Source: Actinomycetes bacterium
GTDB taxonomy: Bacteria; Actinomycetota; Acidimicrobiia; Acidimicrobiales; Bog-793
Length of the DNA stretch: 33,059 nucleotides
Direction of reading: 5' to 3'
Assembly: GCA_021829645.1 (NCBI GenBank)
Contig: JAKBPI010000027.1
Location: forward strand, 1 to 33,059
Shown: positions 15,678 to 23,523 of the stretch, in pieces
Layout: the number at the start of each line of letters is the position of its first letter
How positions within the stretch are numbered: the first letter of the stretch is position 1
The notes under the pieces: generated by a model
Told to the model about the DNA's origin: nothing
What the model saw: only the letters and a program-made list of their open reading frames with translations
Database searches by the model: none
Made by a program: the position numbers and the translations under genes

Positions 15678-17457
15678 AGCGGCTGTCGTAAAAGAAAAGA
15701 CGGTTGTGTCCGGTGACAGACCGACCGTCGTGACGAGATCAGTCGTACTTTTTTTAGCGACACTCTTTGCGGTGTCTGCCGCCGTTCTCTCTGTCATTTT
15801 GCCCGACCCTAAACCACAAAACTCAACTCTTTCTCCTCTCAATCAGGTAGCCGTCACTAACTCAGCGGGCGAGAACTCCGAAGCATGGTACTGTCCCGGC
15901 CCCATGCCGGTCGGCGCTTGGCCCGCTTCACACTCGTCTGTCTATTTAGCCAACTTAGGCAAATCGACTTTGCAGGTTACGCTTGAGATCGCCGACAGTG
16001 TCACGGGGCAGGTGAGCAAAATAAACGCTGTGATACCGGCTGCATCCGGTACTGCTATTTCTCTCAGCCGCACATGGCCTAAGTCCTTTGCCGCTGTTTC
16101 CGTAATGGCAGACGGCCCGGGTCTGGCCGCTACCGAGGTACTGAGTGGACAAGACGGGGAGAGTACCGCTGCCTGTGTCAATTCGACAGCCAAGACGTTA
16201 CTGCTTTCGGCAGGAAGCACTCTGGATGGGAAAAACATCAATCTTTCCCTCTATAACCCCGCCCAGACAGCGGCCGTAGTAAACGTGGGGATTGATCTGC
16301 TGAACGCTCGTAGCCAGGAAGAGAGCCTGGCACCGGCTGCATTGCAGGGCGTTACTCTGCAACCCGGACAGATAAAAACTTTTGATGTGGGTAAGAGCAT
16401 TCCACAGGAGCCGAGCGCCGGGCTTGTCATAAACGCTATCGGAGGGCAGATAGTGGCAGGAGCTCAGTTGATCGACCCTGGCTTTGCCAATCTGGGAGAG
16501 GGTTCTTTAGTTAGCGCTGCCGTGCCGACGGCAAATCGATGGATATTTTCACCCACTCCGGAGGGCTATAACTACCTGGATACCTATTCCTTGTTGAACC
16601 CCAATAACAGGACTGTCAAAGTCTCGCTTACCATGTTGTTCAATTTGCCAAGTCTCAGGCAACACAGTCTTAAGAAATTCATGCCTGAAGTATCTCTTCC
16701 GCCGGATTCAGAGACAGTGCTGGCTCCGCCTCTCAACCCGCCTGTACCAAGTGTGGGGGGCAACTTTACAATTCCGCCAAAGACCGGCACATTAACTATA
16801 AAGCAAGCCGACAACTTTCTCCTTGGCAGACAGACACCGGCGATGGTCTATGTAGAGTTCAGAGAACACGCCTCCCTGCCGCTTGTCATAGAAAGGACCC
16901 TAACCGTCGTGTCGCCCGGCAAGAGTAAGCCGACGACCATTACCCCGGCTGCCGTAAATCTTATACACGCCTATTACGCTGAGTCGGCAAATTATACGGC
17001 TCAATTTCTTGGGTTGACTGCTGCCTCAACAGCCGATATGAAAGCCGTTTCCACCCTTCCTACACTACCGGCCGGAACGGCCACCGTGAACGCTCTGAGT
17101 GCACCGGCACAAAAGTGGCTTTTACTGCCCGGCAGTTCCGATGCCAAAGTAGGTCAGCTTTTTACCCTTTACAATCCGGGAAACAAAACTGCCAAAGTGG
17201 CATTGATAAAGCTCAACATGGTCGATGGCGGATCGTCGGTAACGTCTGCTTCCTCTGCCGGGCACCAACAGCCCTTCATTACCTTTCACATTCCGCCGCA
17301 CGCTGTGGCAACGCTGGATCCCGACTATTTGATAGGGGAGCCCGGGTCTCTCGGTGCGGAGATTTTATCTAAGCGTAAAATAGTGGTGGGCAGTATAGAC
17401 TATTCCAGGGGTAAAGGGATGGGATTGTCTTTGTCAAATGCTTTGCCTATAGGTTAG
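15670..17457 (+). CDS. DUF5719-like exported protein
   Basis: From ATG 15670 the product has 595 residues. It has a short cytoplasmic lead, one hydrophobic segment (VVLFLATLFAVSAAVLSVIL) at about 25-45, then an extracytoplasmic body rich in Ala, Val, Thr and Pro. That body has repeated short beta-like units such as LSLYNPAQTAAVVNVGI and FTLYNPGNKTAKVALI. This layout and its place after the glycosyltransferase match DUF5719 family proteins of actinobacteria, whose function is unknown. The frame is open further upstream, to 15616, but ATG 15670 overlaps the previous stop as ATGAGTGA, a usual coupling arrangement. Its last 11 bases overlap the convergent LysR gene. Confidence 0.82.
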   Translation: MSEAAVVKEKTVVSGDRPTVVTRSVVLFLATLFAVSAAVLSVILPDPKPQNSTLSPLNQVAVTNSAGENSEAWYCPGPMPVGAWPASHSSVYLANLGKSTLQVTLEIADSVTGQVSKINAVIPAASGTAISLSRTWPKSFAAVSVMADGPGLAATEVLSGQDGESTAACVNSTAKTLLLSAGSTLDGKNINLSLYNPAQTAAVVNVGIDLLNARSQEESLAPAALQGVTLQPGQIKTFDVGKSIPQEPSAGLVINAIGGQIVAGAQLIDPGFANLGEGSLVSAAVPTANRWIFSPTPEGYNYLDTYSLLNPNNRTVKVSLTMLFNLPSLRQHSLKKFMPEVSLPPDSETVLAPPLNPPVPSVGGNFTIPPKTGTLTIKQADNFLLGRQTPAMVYVEFREHASLPLVIERTLTVVSPGKSKPTTITPAAVNLIHAYYAESANYTAQFLGLTAASTADMKAVSTLPTLPAGTATVNALSAPAQKWLLLPGSSDAKVGQLFTLYNPGNKTAKVALIKLNMVDGGSSVTSASSAGHQQPFITFHIPPHAVATLDPDYLIGEPGSLGAEILSKRKIVVGSIDYSRGKGMGLSLSNALPIG

Positions 17458-18367
17458 TTTCAGAACTGATATTGAGAAATTCATTTCCCAAATGACTTAA
17501 ACGGTCCTTTCGCCAGATGGCATGGATATTACGTTCCATATAGAGATTTTCCATGGTCAGAATTTTGAGTGAAGCCAGTTCCACCTCGTTTTTGACGGCC
17601 AGTTTACTCAAGACTCCTATCCCCGTTCCAAGCCCTACCGCTGTTTTGATGGCAGTCGTAGAAGCCAGTTCGACAAGGTTTGCGGCCGAAACGTCATAAG
17701 AAGAAAGTGTGCGTTCCAAAACTTCCCGGGTCCCTGAGCCCTCTTCTCTGATGCATATCCTTACGTCGGCGAGGAGCGATATCGGAATTGCTTTATTCCG
17801 TTTGGCAAGGGGATGCGAAGATCTGGCGACTACCACCAGTTCGTCTCGGAATACGACTTTGCTACGGAGGTCCTCCGGTGCCGAGTCGCTTTCAATGAAG
17901 CCAATTTCTGCACTTTTAGAGCGAATCTCATCGATTACGTCACGGCTGTTTTTAATGGAAAGTTTGATAAAAGGAAGAGGTTTTTTTAGCCGGCCTGTTT
18001 GCAAATGTAACTTATGGATCCACCCCGGAACTAAGTACTCGGCTACTGTGGTGCTGGATGCTACCCTTAGTTCTTTATGATCTGATTGTCGTAATGCTTC
18101 TGCAACTTCTTGTATTTCATATATTTGCTCAATAATTTTTTCACTTATACTGCTAATTAATACACCTGTTTCCGTAAGGCGGGCTCCGGCAGAGGTTCTT
18201 TCCAGCAGTTTAAGTCCCAGTATATCTTCCAGCATTTTAATTTTCATGCTGGCCGCCGGTTGGCTGATCATATGAGTTTTGGCAGCTTTGGAGATGGAGC
18301 CCTCTTGTTTTACGGTCACAAGCAGCTCAAGTGCAGATAGGTCAGGTACGGGGTGCGCTAAAGGCAT
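17447..18367 (-). CDS. LysR family transcriptional regulator
   Basis: The 306-residue product has the LysR winged helix at about residues 9-65 (LELLVTVKQEGSISKAAKTH, QPAASMKIKMLEDILGLKLL). The substrate-binding domain follows from about 95, with features such as GFIESDSAPEDL and ICIREEGSGTREVLE. The latter segment is shared by the CbbR/CysB/YeiE-like branch that responds to sulfur or carbon metabolites. It is divergent from a YeiH/UPF0324 exporter, the same pairing as yeiE-yeiH in enterobacteria, so it probably controls that gene. Start ATG 18367 leaves 69 bases to the exporter ATG, enough for a shared operator. The stop overlaps the DUF5719 gene end by 11 bases. Confidence 0.92.
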   Translation of the reverse strand: MPLAHPVPDLSALELLVTVKQEGSISKAAKTHMISQPAASMKIKMLEDILGLKLLERTSAGARLTETGVLISSISEKIIEQIYEIQEVAEALRQSDHKELRVASSTTVAEYLVPGWIHKLHLQTGRLKKPLPFIKLSIKNSRDVIDEIRSKSAEIGFIESDSAPEDLRSKVVFRDELVVVARSSHPLAKRNKAIPISLLADVRICIREEGSGTREVLERTLSSYDVSAANLVELASTTAIKTAVGLGTGIGVLSKLAVKNEVELASLKILTMENLYMERNIHAIWRKDRLSHLGNEFLNISSETNL

Positions 18368-18384
18368 AACTTTAGCTTATACCC

Positions 18385-18395
18385 ATATCAGATAT
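18385..18395. promoter_or_regulatory. Candidate LysR operator, palindrome ATATCAGATAT
   Basis: A perfect 11-base palindrome, ATATC-A-GATAT, lies 17 bases upstream of the LysR start and 41 bases before the exporter ATG. This is where an autoregulated LysR-type protein would be expected to bind. It is short and AT-rich, so it could arise by chance. Confidence 0.4.
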
Positions 18396-18397
18396 TG

Positions 18398-18419
18398 CCC
18401 GTAGCGATACGGGTTTTTT
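18398..18419 (+). terminator. Intrinsic-terminator-like hairpin in the exporter gene leader
   Basis: CCCGTA (18398-18403), the GNRA-type loop GCGA and TACGGG (18408-18413) form a perfect 6-bp stem followed directly by TTTTTT (18414-18419). It stands 17 bases before the exporter ATG, inside what should be its leader mRNA. It would either attenuate transcription of the exporter or stop read-through from elsewhere. Confidence 0.65.
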
Positions 18420-18436
18420 CTTGTCAGGATTTATAT

Positions 18437-19675
18437 ATGACCAACGAACAAAACGAATTTATTGACGAGACGCCGACCGGCGGAACAGAAATGATCGAAG
18501 AGGCGGATGAAGACTTTCTGAGAGAAGTCGAATCTGTCTTTTTGGAACACGAAATTGAGGAGATGGAAACTCCCCCTTACAAGAAGCTCTTCCGTTCGGC
18601 AAAGCTAAAGTTCGTTTCTTCAATTGCCGAGCGCTACAAAGGTTTTTTATTGGCAGTTGCGATAGCCGCTCTGGCAACCTATTTAGCCCATTTTGCCCCC
18701 GTGGTAGGCGGACCTGTTATCGCCGTCGTATCCGGGATGATTTTGTCGTTTTTCTTTCATCAGGAAAGTCTTGATAAAGGTCTGAAGTTTACTTCAAAGC
18801 GCGTTCTGCAGGCCTCCATAGCTGTTCTGGGGCTCGGTCTTTCCCTACACGAAGCTCTCAGTGTGGGGGGAAAGTCTCTGCCTGTCATGCTGGGTACCCT
18901 GGGCGTAGCTTTGGCCGTTTCTGGTCCCATAGGTAAAAAGTTGGGTCTGACCAGAGATGTGAATACATTAGTAAGCATAGGTACGGCCATTTGTGGGGCT
19001 TCGGCAATTGCTGCGGTGGATGCCGTAATCTCAGCCGCCGGAGCCGAAGTGGCCTATGCCCTCGGTACCATTTTTATTTTCAACGTGGTAGCCGTGTTGA
19101 CTTTCCCGGTTATAGGACATATTCTGCACATGTCTCAGCACGGTTTCGGACTTTGGGCCGGTACTGCTATCAACGATGCTTCCTCTGTGGTGGCTGCCTC
19201 CACGGTTTATGGCACAGTGGCTCGCAATTACGGAATTGTGGTAAAACTCACTCGAACCCTGATGATAGTGCCCATAGCACTGGCCCTTCCTGTCATCAGA
19301 AGACACCAAGACAAGAAGCGAGAGGCTCGTGCAATGGCAGCGGGCGACGAAGTAGCTTTGAGTTCTTTGGGGAGCGCTCCTACGGCTTCGAAGAAGTCCT
19401 TTTTCACTACGGCCAGGAGCTTCCCGCTTTTTATCATCTGGTTTGTTATCGCCATGACGGTGGAGTCCCTGGGGTTGGTCCCAGCCGGTTGGCACCAGGC
19501 TATTTCTGATCTGGCCCTCTGGATGATCACTGCCGCACTGGCTGCCATAGGTCTTTCTGTCAGGGTAAAATCCCTGAGGACAATCGGTTACAAGCCGGTC
19601 CTCTTTGGTCTGGCCCTCTGGGCAATCATTGCCGTCACGTCGCTTGGACTGGGTACCCTGACGCACAGCATTTGA
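18437..19675 (+). CDS. YeiH/UPF0324 family putative sulfate exporter
   Basis: The 412-residue product is a multi-spanning membrane protein of the YeiH/UPF0324 (Cons_hypoth698) family, often named putative sulfate exporter. Family landmarks include VIAVVSGMILSFF, LGLSLHEAL, GTAICGASAIAAVDAVI and GTAINDASSVVAAS, the last two being the most conserved core. A hydrophilic acidic N-terminal extension of about 60 residues (many Glu/Asp) precedes the first span, and a hydrophilic loop lies at about 290-325. The start ATG 18437 has AGGA seven bases upstream. A longer TTG-started frame from 18395 would run through the terminator-like hairpin and is unlikely. The divergent LysR gene probably regulates it. 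Confidence 0.92.
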   Translation: MTNEQNEFIDETPTGGTEMIEEADEDFLREVESVFLEHEIEEMETPPYKKLFRSAKLKFVSSIAERYKGFLLAVAIAALATYLAHFAPVVGGPVIAVVSGMILSFFFHQESLDKGLKFTSKRVLQASIAVLGLGLSLHEALSVGGKSLPVMLGTLGVALAVSGPIGKKLGLTRDVNTLVSIGTAICGASAIAAVDAVISAAGAEVAYALGTIFIFNVVAVLTFPVIGHILHMSQHGFGLWAGTAINDASSVVAASTVYGTVARNYGIVVKLTRTLMIVPIALALPVIRRHQDKKREARAMAAGDEVALSSLGSAPTASKKSFFTTARSFPLFIIWFVIAMTVESLGLVPAGWHQAISDLALWMITAALAAIGLSVRVKSLRTIGYKPVLFGLALWAIIAVTSLGLGTLTHSI

Positions 19676-19682
19676 TGAGATA

Positions 19683-19699
19683 CGCCAGGTTATCTGGCG
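19683..19699. terminator. Small shared hairpin between convergent genes
   Basis: CGCCAG (19683-19688) and CTGGCG (19694-19699) form a perfect 6-bp stem with a 5-base loop. It lies seven bases after the exporter stop, and the convergent permease stop sits in its loop. No T-tract follows, so a bidirectional terminator is a positional inference. Confidence 0.35.
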
Positions 19700-20457
19700 G
19701 GCTCCCATCTGAAATACTTCACGGAAGCGAGCAGCCCAAAAATTCCCCAGGCGGCCACGATGAGCACGTCGGTCCAGTCGTAAGAGGTGCCGATGAAGCC
19801 GGCCTGCATACTCAGAGCAAAGTGCCAAACGGGGAAGACTCTGGCCACCCAGTGTATCCAGGAAGGGGCGTTGTTGCCGAGGGGGATGAAAATACCCGAG
19901 AGGAAAAGCAACGGGAAGATGGAGGCATTCACCACTGCCGGGGAGGCATCGGCATCCCTGACTCTTGCCGTGATGGCAAAGCCCAGAGCCGAAAAACTTA
20001 CCGCTCCCACCACTAAGGCGACGATGAAGCGCAAAAGTGTTATTCCCGAAGGCAGTTCTGCCTGATAAAAAAACCTGCCAAACAGAGCCGTAATAACCAC
20101 TAGGAGCGCTGCTACAAAAAGAGCGTGTAGGACTCTGGCACCGATGTAGGAAATTTTCGGCAGCGGAGTGCCGCTTATCCTCTTGAGGAGACCTTCGTCT
20201 CTCGCGTAACTGATGCTGATGGCTATGTTCGTATAGCAGGCAGAAATAAGGCCGAAAGTAGCCATAGCGGAAACATAATAGGTGGAATAATGCGCCCGCT
20301 TATCGCCTATGCGCACAAAGTGGTTACCCAGTAGGGCGTTGAAAATGATAAGAAACATGATTGGAAAAGCAAAGGTAAAAAACGCCGAAGCCGGGTTTCT
20401 CCAAAAAGCTTTGTTGACATAGACTGCCTGTCGGAGCATTAAGTTTATTGTTTTCAT
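19690..20457 (-). CDS. ABC-2 type transporter permease
   Basis: The 255-residue product has about six membrane spans in the ABC-2 layout. A short cytoplasmic lead (RQAVYVNKAFWRNPASAFF) is followed by the first span with FPIMFLIIF. The cytoplasmic segment DEGLLKRISGTPLPK is the family's conserved coupling region. A late FPLLFLSGIFIPL span precedes the PSWIHWVARVFPVWHF loop, as in drug, lipid and polysaccharide exporters of the DrrB/YadH group. It is encoded 18 bases after the ATP-binding gene on the same strand, so both form an exporter of unknown substrate. It ends 14 bases from the convergent UPF0324 gene. Confidence 0.92.
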   Translation of the reverse strand: MKTINLMLRQAVYVNKAFWRNPASAFFTFAFPIMFLIIFNALLGNHFVRIGDKRAHYSTYYVSAMATFGLISACYTNIAISISYARDEGLLKRISGTPLPKISYIGARVLHALFVAALLVVITALFGRFFYQAELPSGITLLRFIVALVVGAVSFSALGFAITARVRDADASPAVVNASIFPLLFLSGIFIPLGNNAPSWIHWVARVFPVWHFALSMQAGFIGTSYDWTDVLIVAAWGIFGLLASVKYFRWEPAR

Positions 20458-20475
20458 CGTTTGGTCCTTGTCGTC

Positions 20476-21435
20476 TTATCGTCTTCCCGGTCTTCTGCCG
20501 CGCGGTGCGGGGGCTTCGTTTCCGCTGGCCTGCCCTTCGTCATTGCCAATCAAAGAGAGGTAAACGTCTTCGAGGGAAGGCCTGACGATTTGTAGGGTGT
20601 TCAAACTCACATTGTGGGCCCTGGCATGTTCGGTGATGATGTAGATGGCAGAGGTGATGTCTTCGACGTCGAATGCCGTAGTTCCGGAAGGCGTAATAAC
20701 GCTCTTGAGTTCTGCAGGGGGGTTCACGCCGTTTGGGTATAAAAGACTGATCCTGGGTAATAATTTATCCCTGCCACCCAAGTTATAAGGGGTGCCGGCA
20801 GCCACGATCTCCCCGCGGGCGATCACGGCAATATGGTCGGCCAGAAATTCTGCCTCATCCATATAGTGTGTCGTGAGGAGGATAGTCTTGCCCAGCTCGG
20901 CCAGTCCTTTTATTACCTGCCAAGTTTCGCGTCTTGCCGCCGGGTCAAATCCCGTGGTGGGTTCGTCCAGGAAAAGCAAATCCGGATTTCCCACCAGGGC
21001 TATGGCCACCTCCAGTCTTCTCTGTTGACCGCCGGAAAGCCTAAGGGCTCTTTCGTTCTTCTTTTCCTGTAATCCTACCAACTCGATTACGTGCTCTGCC
21101 GACTGGGGGTTGCGGTAGTAACCGGCGTACATCGTTACCGTTTCCATAACCGTCAGGTATCTGTCCAGGGCCCCGGTCTGCGGCACTATCCCTATATGTT
21201 CTTTTAGTTTTGTCCGGTCGCGCTCCGGGTTGAGACCAAGGACTTCGAGTTCGCCGGAGCTTTTCTTTCTGAAACCCTCTAAAATTTCCACCGTAGTGGT
21301 TTTGCCGGCTCCGTTGGGACCGAGAAGGGAGAAGATCTCCCCTTGAGAGATTTCAAAGTCGATACCTTTGACGGCTTCAAAATCTCCGTAAGACTTTTTT
21401 AAACCTTTTACCGCCACGGCGAGTGCACTTGACAT
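20476..21435 (-). CDS. ABC transporter ATP-binding protein (DrrA-like)
   Basis: The 319-residue ATPase has Walker A GPNGAGKTT at 39-47, a Q-loop in GIVPQTGALD near 86, signature LSGGQ at 133-137 and Walker B LLFLDEPTTGFDP at 153-165. The switch His lies in LLTTHYMDEAEFLADH. The C-terminal 80 residues carry the DrrA-type extension ending in RPSLEDVYLSLIG, then a basic tail rich in Arg, Gly and Pro. It is the first gene of a two-gene operon with the ABC-2 permease downstream. The start ATG 21435 follows a purine-rich GGATAAG. The substrate is unknown; drug, lipid or glycan export are all possible. Confidence 0.94.
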   Translation of the reverse strand: MSSALAVAVKGLKKSYGDFEAVKGIDFEISQGEIFSLLGPNGAGKTTTVEILEGFRKKSSGELEVLGLNPERDRTKLKEHIGIVPQTGALDRYLTVMETVTMYAGYYRNPQSAEHVIELVGLQEKKNERALRLSGGQQRRLEVAIALVGNPDLLFLDEPTTGFDPAARRETWQVIKGLAELGKTILLTTHYMDEAEFLADHIAVIARGEIVAAGTPYNLGGRDKLLPRISLLYPNGVNPPAELKSVITPSGTTAFDVEDITSAIYIITEHARAHNVSLNTLQIVRPSLEDVYLSLIGNDEGQASGNEAPAPRGRRPGRR

Positions 21436-21578
21436 TTTTCTTATCCGTCCCTATAAATTCCACTGCCTATTATTATCGGTATTTTTTCTTCCCGCAACCC
21501 GCTACGGTGCTTTTGTCAAAAAGCGTTTCTAAAACTCCGTTATGATACTTTCAAAACCATATTAGCCAAAGAGGTCAT

Positions 21579-22478
21579 ATGTCGTATATGTTTACCCCGA
21601 GAGCGGTGCAAGAAGAGCTGGCGGAAGAACAAATCAGACCTTCTAAAGCGTTGGGGCAAAACTTTGTCTGTGACAAAAATACCGTCGATAAAATTCTGTC
21701 TTTGGCCGACCTGTCCAAAGACAGAAAGGTCATAGAAATAGGCCCCGGTCTTGGAGCGCTGACTTTTCCTTTGGCAGAGCTTTCTTCGCACGTATTGGCC
21801 GTAGAAAAAGACCTGCGTCTTGCCGAAAGACTGGCAAAATCCCTACCGGCTTCTGTCAAGGTATTGGCTCGCGATGCCTTGGACGTGGACTGGGACCGGC
21901 TTTGTGCTATGGGCTGGTCAGACATCTGCGGTTTGCCTCTTATGGGAAGAGATCCACCGAGTGAGTCTTTGGATATCGCCGACAATCAGACATGGGCTTT
22001 AGTGGCGAATCTGCCGTATAACATAGCGGCACAGCTCATTATCTCCGTCTTGGAGCAAACAGAACGCATTACGGATATGTTGGTGATGGTCCAAAAAGAG
22101 GTGGGGATGCGTCTGAGCGCCAAAGCCGGTTCCAGAGATTATGGAATTTCTACGCTCAAACTTTCCTACTTTGCCGAAGCCAAGCTGGCCGGGAAGGTCT
22201 CCCGTGAGATCTTTTTCCCTAAGCCCAATATCGACTCTGTGTTGATAAAAATCAAACGCCGTCCACCTGAGGAGATACGGACTGACTTTGCGGATTACAA
22301 AGTCATAAGTTATCTGGCTGTCAAAGCTTTTTCCCAACGGCGTAAAATGCTGAGGCATTCCCTGAAAAACCTGTTGAGTGACAGTGCCTATGCCGAAGCC
22401 TCGGTTTTGCCTTCGGCTCGTCCGGAAGAATTGGATATAAACGCCTGGAGCCGCTTGGCAAAGTGTTATAACTACTAA
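21579..22478 (+). CDS. rsmA: 16S rRNA (adenine-N6,N6) dimethyltransferase RsmA/KsgA
   Basis: This enzyme dimethylates two adjacent adenines near the 3' end of 16S rRNA. The 299-residue product shows SKALGQNFVCD at 22-32, motif I VIEIGPGLGALT at 51-62, the acidic end of strand 2 (AVEKD) and catalytic motif IV NLPYNIAAQL at 144-153. The C-terminal domain contains FSQRRKMLRHSLKNL. Between the motif III region (ARDALDVDWDRL) and motif IV there is an extra segment of about 25 residues (roughly 111-137) that most homologues lack. AAAGAGG lies five bases before the start. The ispE gene begins directly after its stop, the usual actinobacterial order. Confidence 0.95.
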   Translation: MSYMFTPRAVQEELAEEQIRPSKALGQNFVCDKNTVDKILSLADLSKDRKVIEIGPGLGALTFPLAELSSHVLAVEKDLRLAERLAKSLPASVKVLARDALDVDWDRLCAMGWSDICGLPLMGRDPPSESLDIADNQTWALVANLPYNIAAQLIISVLEQTERITDMLVMVQKEVGMRLSAKAGSRDYGISTLKLSYFAEAKLAGKVSREIFFPKPNIDSVLIKIKRRPPEEIRTDFADYKVISYLAVKAFSQRRKMLRHSLKNLLSDSAYAEASVLPSARPEELDINAWSRLAKCYNY

Positions 22479-23318
22479 ATGCTTTCAATGACAAAACTCA
22501 TCGCTCCCGCCAAACTGACCAGAAATCTAGAGGTTGTGGGGGTGCGAAACGACGGTTATCACCTGATTCGCTCAGAGATGGTTTCGCTGGATTTAGCCGA
22601 TGAAATCTGCATTGATCCTAATCTCCAGGAGGGTTTTGAACTCACCGACGAGATCGCCTGGTTGAACGCCACAGGAGCAACACCGCCGGCTATTCCCGTA
22701 GACGGAGACAACCTGGTGCAAAAAGCTCTCAGATTACTGGGAAAAGAAGCAGCCGTAAAGCTGATTAAGCGCATTCCTCCGGGAGCCGGTCTGGGAGGCG
22801 GTTCCTCTGACGCTGCAGCCATATTTAGATGGGCAGGTTCTGCCGATTTATCGGCTGCCGCCAAACTCGGTGCGGATGTCCCCTTTTGTATTAAGGGTGG
22901 TAGGGCTATGGTAGGCGGTATAGGAGAAGCAATTGAAGAACTCGCCTATGAAGAACTGAGTTTTGTCGTCGTCACCCCGATGCTGCACGTCTCCACGGCT
23001 GAAGTCTATACCGCCTATGACAGGATGGCAGAAGAAAAGGTGATAAGAGGAACGTCTTTTGGATCCGGGGAGGACCCGAGTGTCAACGATCTGGAAGCAG
23101 CGGCTTTGGCCGTCGAGCCAAAGCTGGTTTTTTGGCGCGATCTATTACTGGATATCGCTTCCGAGCGTCCCAGGCTGGCGGGTAGCGGCTCCAGTTGGTT
23201 TTTTGAAGCCCCTGAGCGCAAAGCCGAGAGTTTGGCTCGTGAGATTAGCCAAGCCGTTCTGGAGGCCGGTCTCACGGCCATGGTCAAAAAAACCGGTGCC
23301 ATAAAACCATTGCTTTAG
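22479..23318 (+). CDS. ispE: 4-diphosphocytidyl-2-C-methyl-D-erythritol kinase IspE
   Basis: IspE phosphorylates CDP-methylerythritol in the non-mevalonate isoprenoid pathway, in the cytoplasm. The 279-residue GHMP kinase has APAKLTRNLEVVGVRNDGYH at 9-28 with the catalytic-site Lys12, and the ATP loop PPGAGLGGGSSDAAA at 100-114 with the catalytic Asp111. It also has GADVPFCIKGGRA and the late LAGSGSSWF motif. The Thr-Arg in PAKLTRN replaces the more common Asn-Leu, as seen in some actinobacteria. Its ATG follows the rsmA TAA with no gap, so the genes are surely co-transcribed; ATG 22488 is a possible alternative start. A terminator overlaps its 3' end. Confidence 0.93.
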   Translation: MLSMTKLIAPAKLTRNLEVVGVRNDGYHLIRSEMVSLDLADEICIDPNLQEGFELTDEIAWLNATGATPPAIPVDGDNLVQKALRLLGKEAAVKLIKRIPPGAGLGGGSSDAAAIFRWAGSADLSAAAKLGADVPFCIKGGRAMVGGIGEAIEELAYEELSFVVVTPMLHVSTAEVYTAYDRMAEEKVIRGTSFGSGEDPSVNDLEAAALAVEPKLVFWRDLLLDIASERPRLAGSGSSWFFEAPERKAESLAREISQAVLEAGLTAMVKKTGAIKPLL

Positions 23319-23333
23319 GCACCGGCTGTTTTT
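23293..23333 (+). terminator. Rho-independent terminator of the rsmA-ispE operon
   Basis: CCGGTGCC (23293-23300) pairs perfectly with GGCACCGG (23318-23325), followed by CTGTTTTT. The left arm lies inside the ispE coding end and the loop is 17 bases. The T-tract direction fits the plus-strand operon. Confidence 0.8.
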
Positions 23334-23345
23334 GAAAATCCAAAC

Positions 23346-23441
23346 TTACTTGGAGCGCCTCTGCCAGCGCGTCCTCTTGAGCATCTTCTTATGTTTTTTC
23401 TTACGCATGCGCTTGCGGCGCTTTTTAATTAATGAACCCAT
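23346..23441 (-). CDS. bS22-like/AURKAIP1-COX24 domain mini ribosomal protein
   Basis: A 31-codon gene on the minus strand encodes MGSLIKKRRKRMRKKKHKKM followed by LKRTRWQRRSK. This is the very basic AURKAIP1/COX24-type peptide found throughout actinobacteria and known in mycobacteria as a small-subunit ribosomal protein (bS22). The family hallmark SLIKKRRKRM, then KKKHKKML-KRTR, is fully present, and the length is typical (about 30-35). The start ATG is at 23441. It lies 82 bases downstream of the photolyase gene on the same strand and converges on ispE, whose terminator it abuts. The gene is easily missed because of its size. The weak upstream ribosome binding site is the only doubt. Confidence 0.92.
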   Translation of the reverse strand: MGSLIKKRRKRMRKKKHKKMLKRTRWQRRSK

Positions 23442-23523
23442 TGCGAAGAGTTAGATTAGTCTAAGTAAAGACCCTATTTTGACAAAACTGAGAATTACTT
23501 CCGATTTTAGTGGCTTTTGGCTC

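Noticed and set aside
19031-19828. Long minus-strand frame of 265 residues across the exporter gene
   Set aside because: It is antisense to the clearly conserved UPF0324 gene and overlaps the permease gene; its composition is that of a shadow frame.
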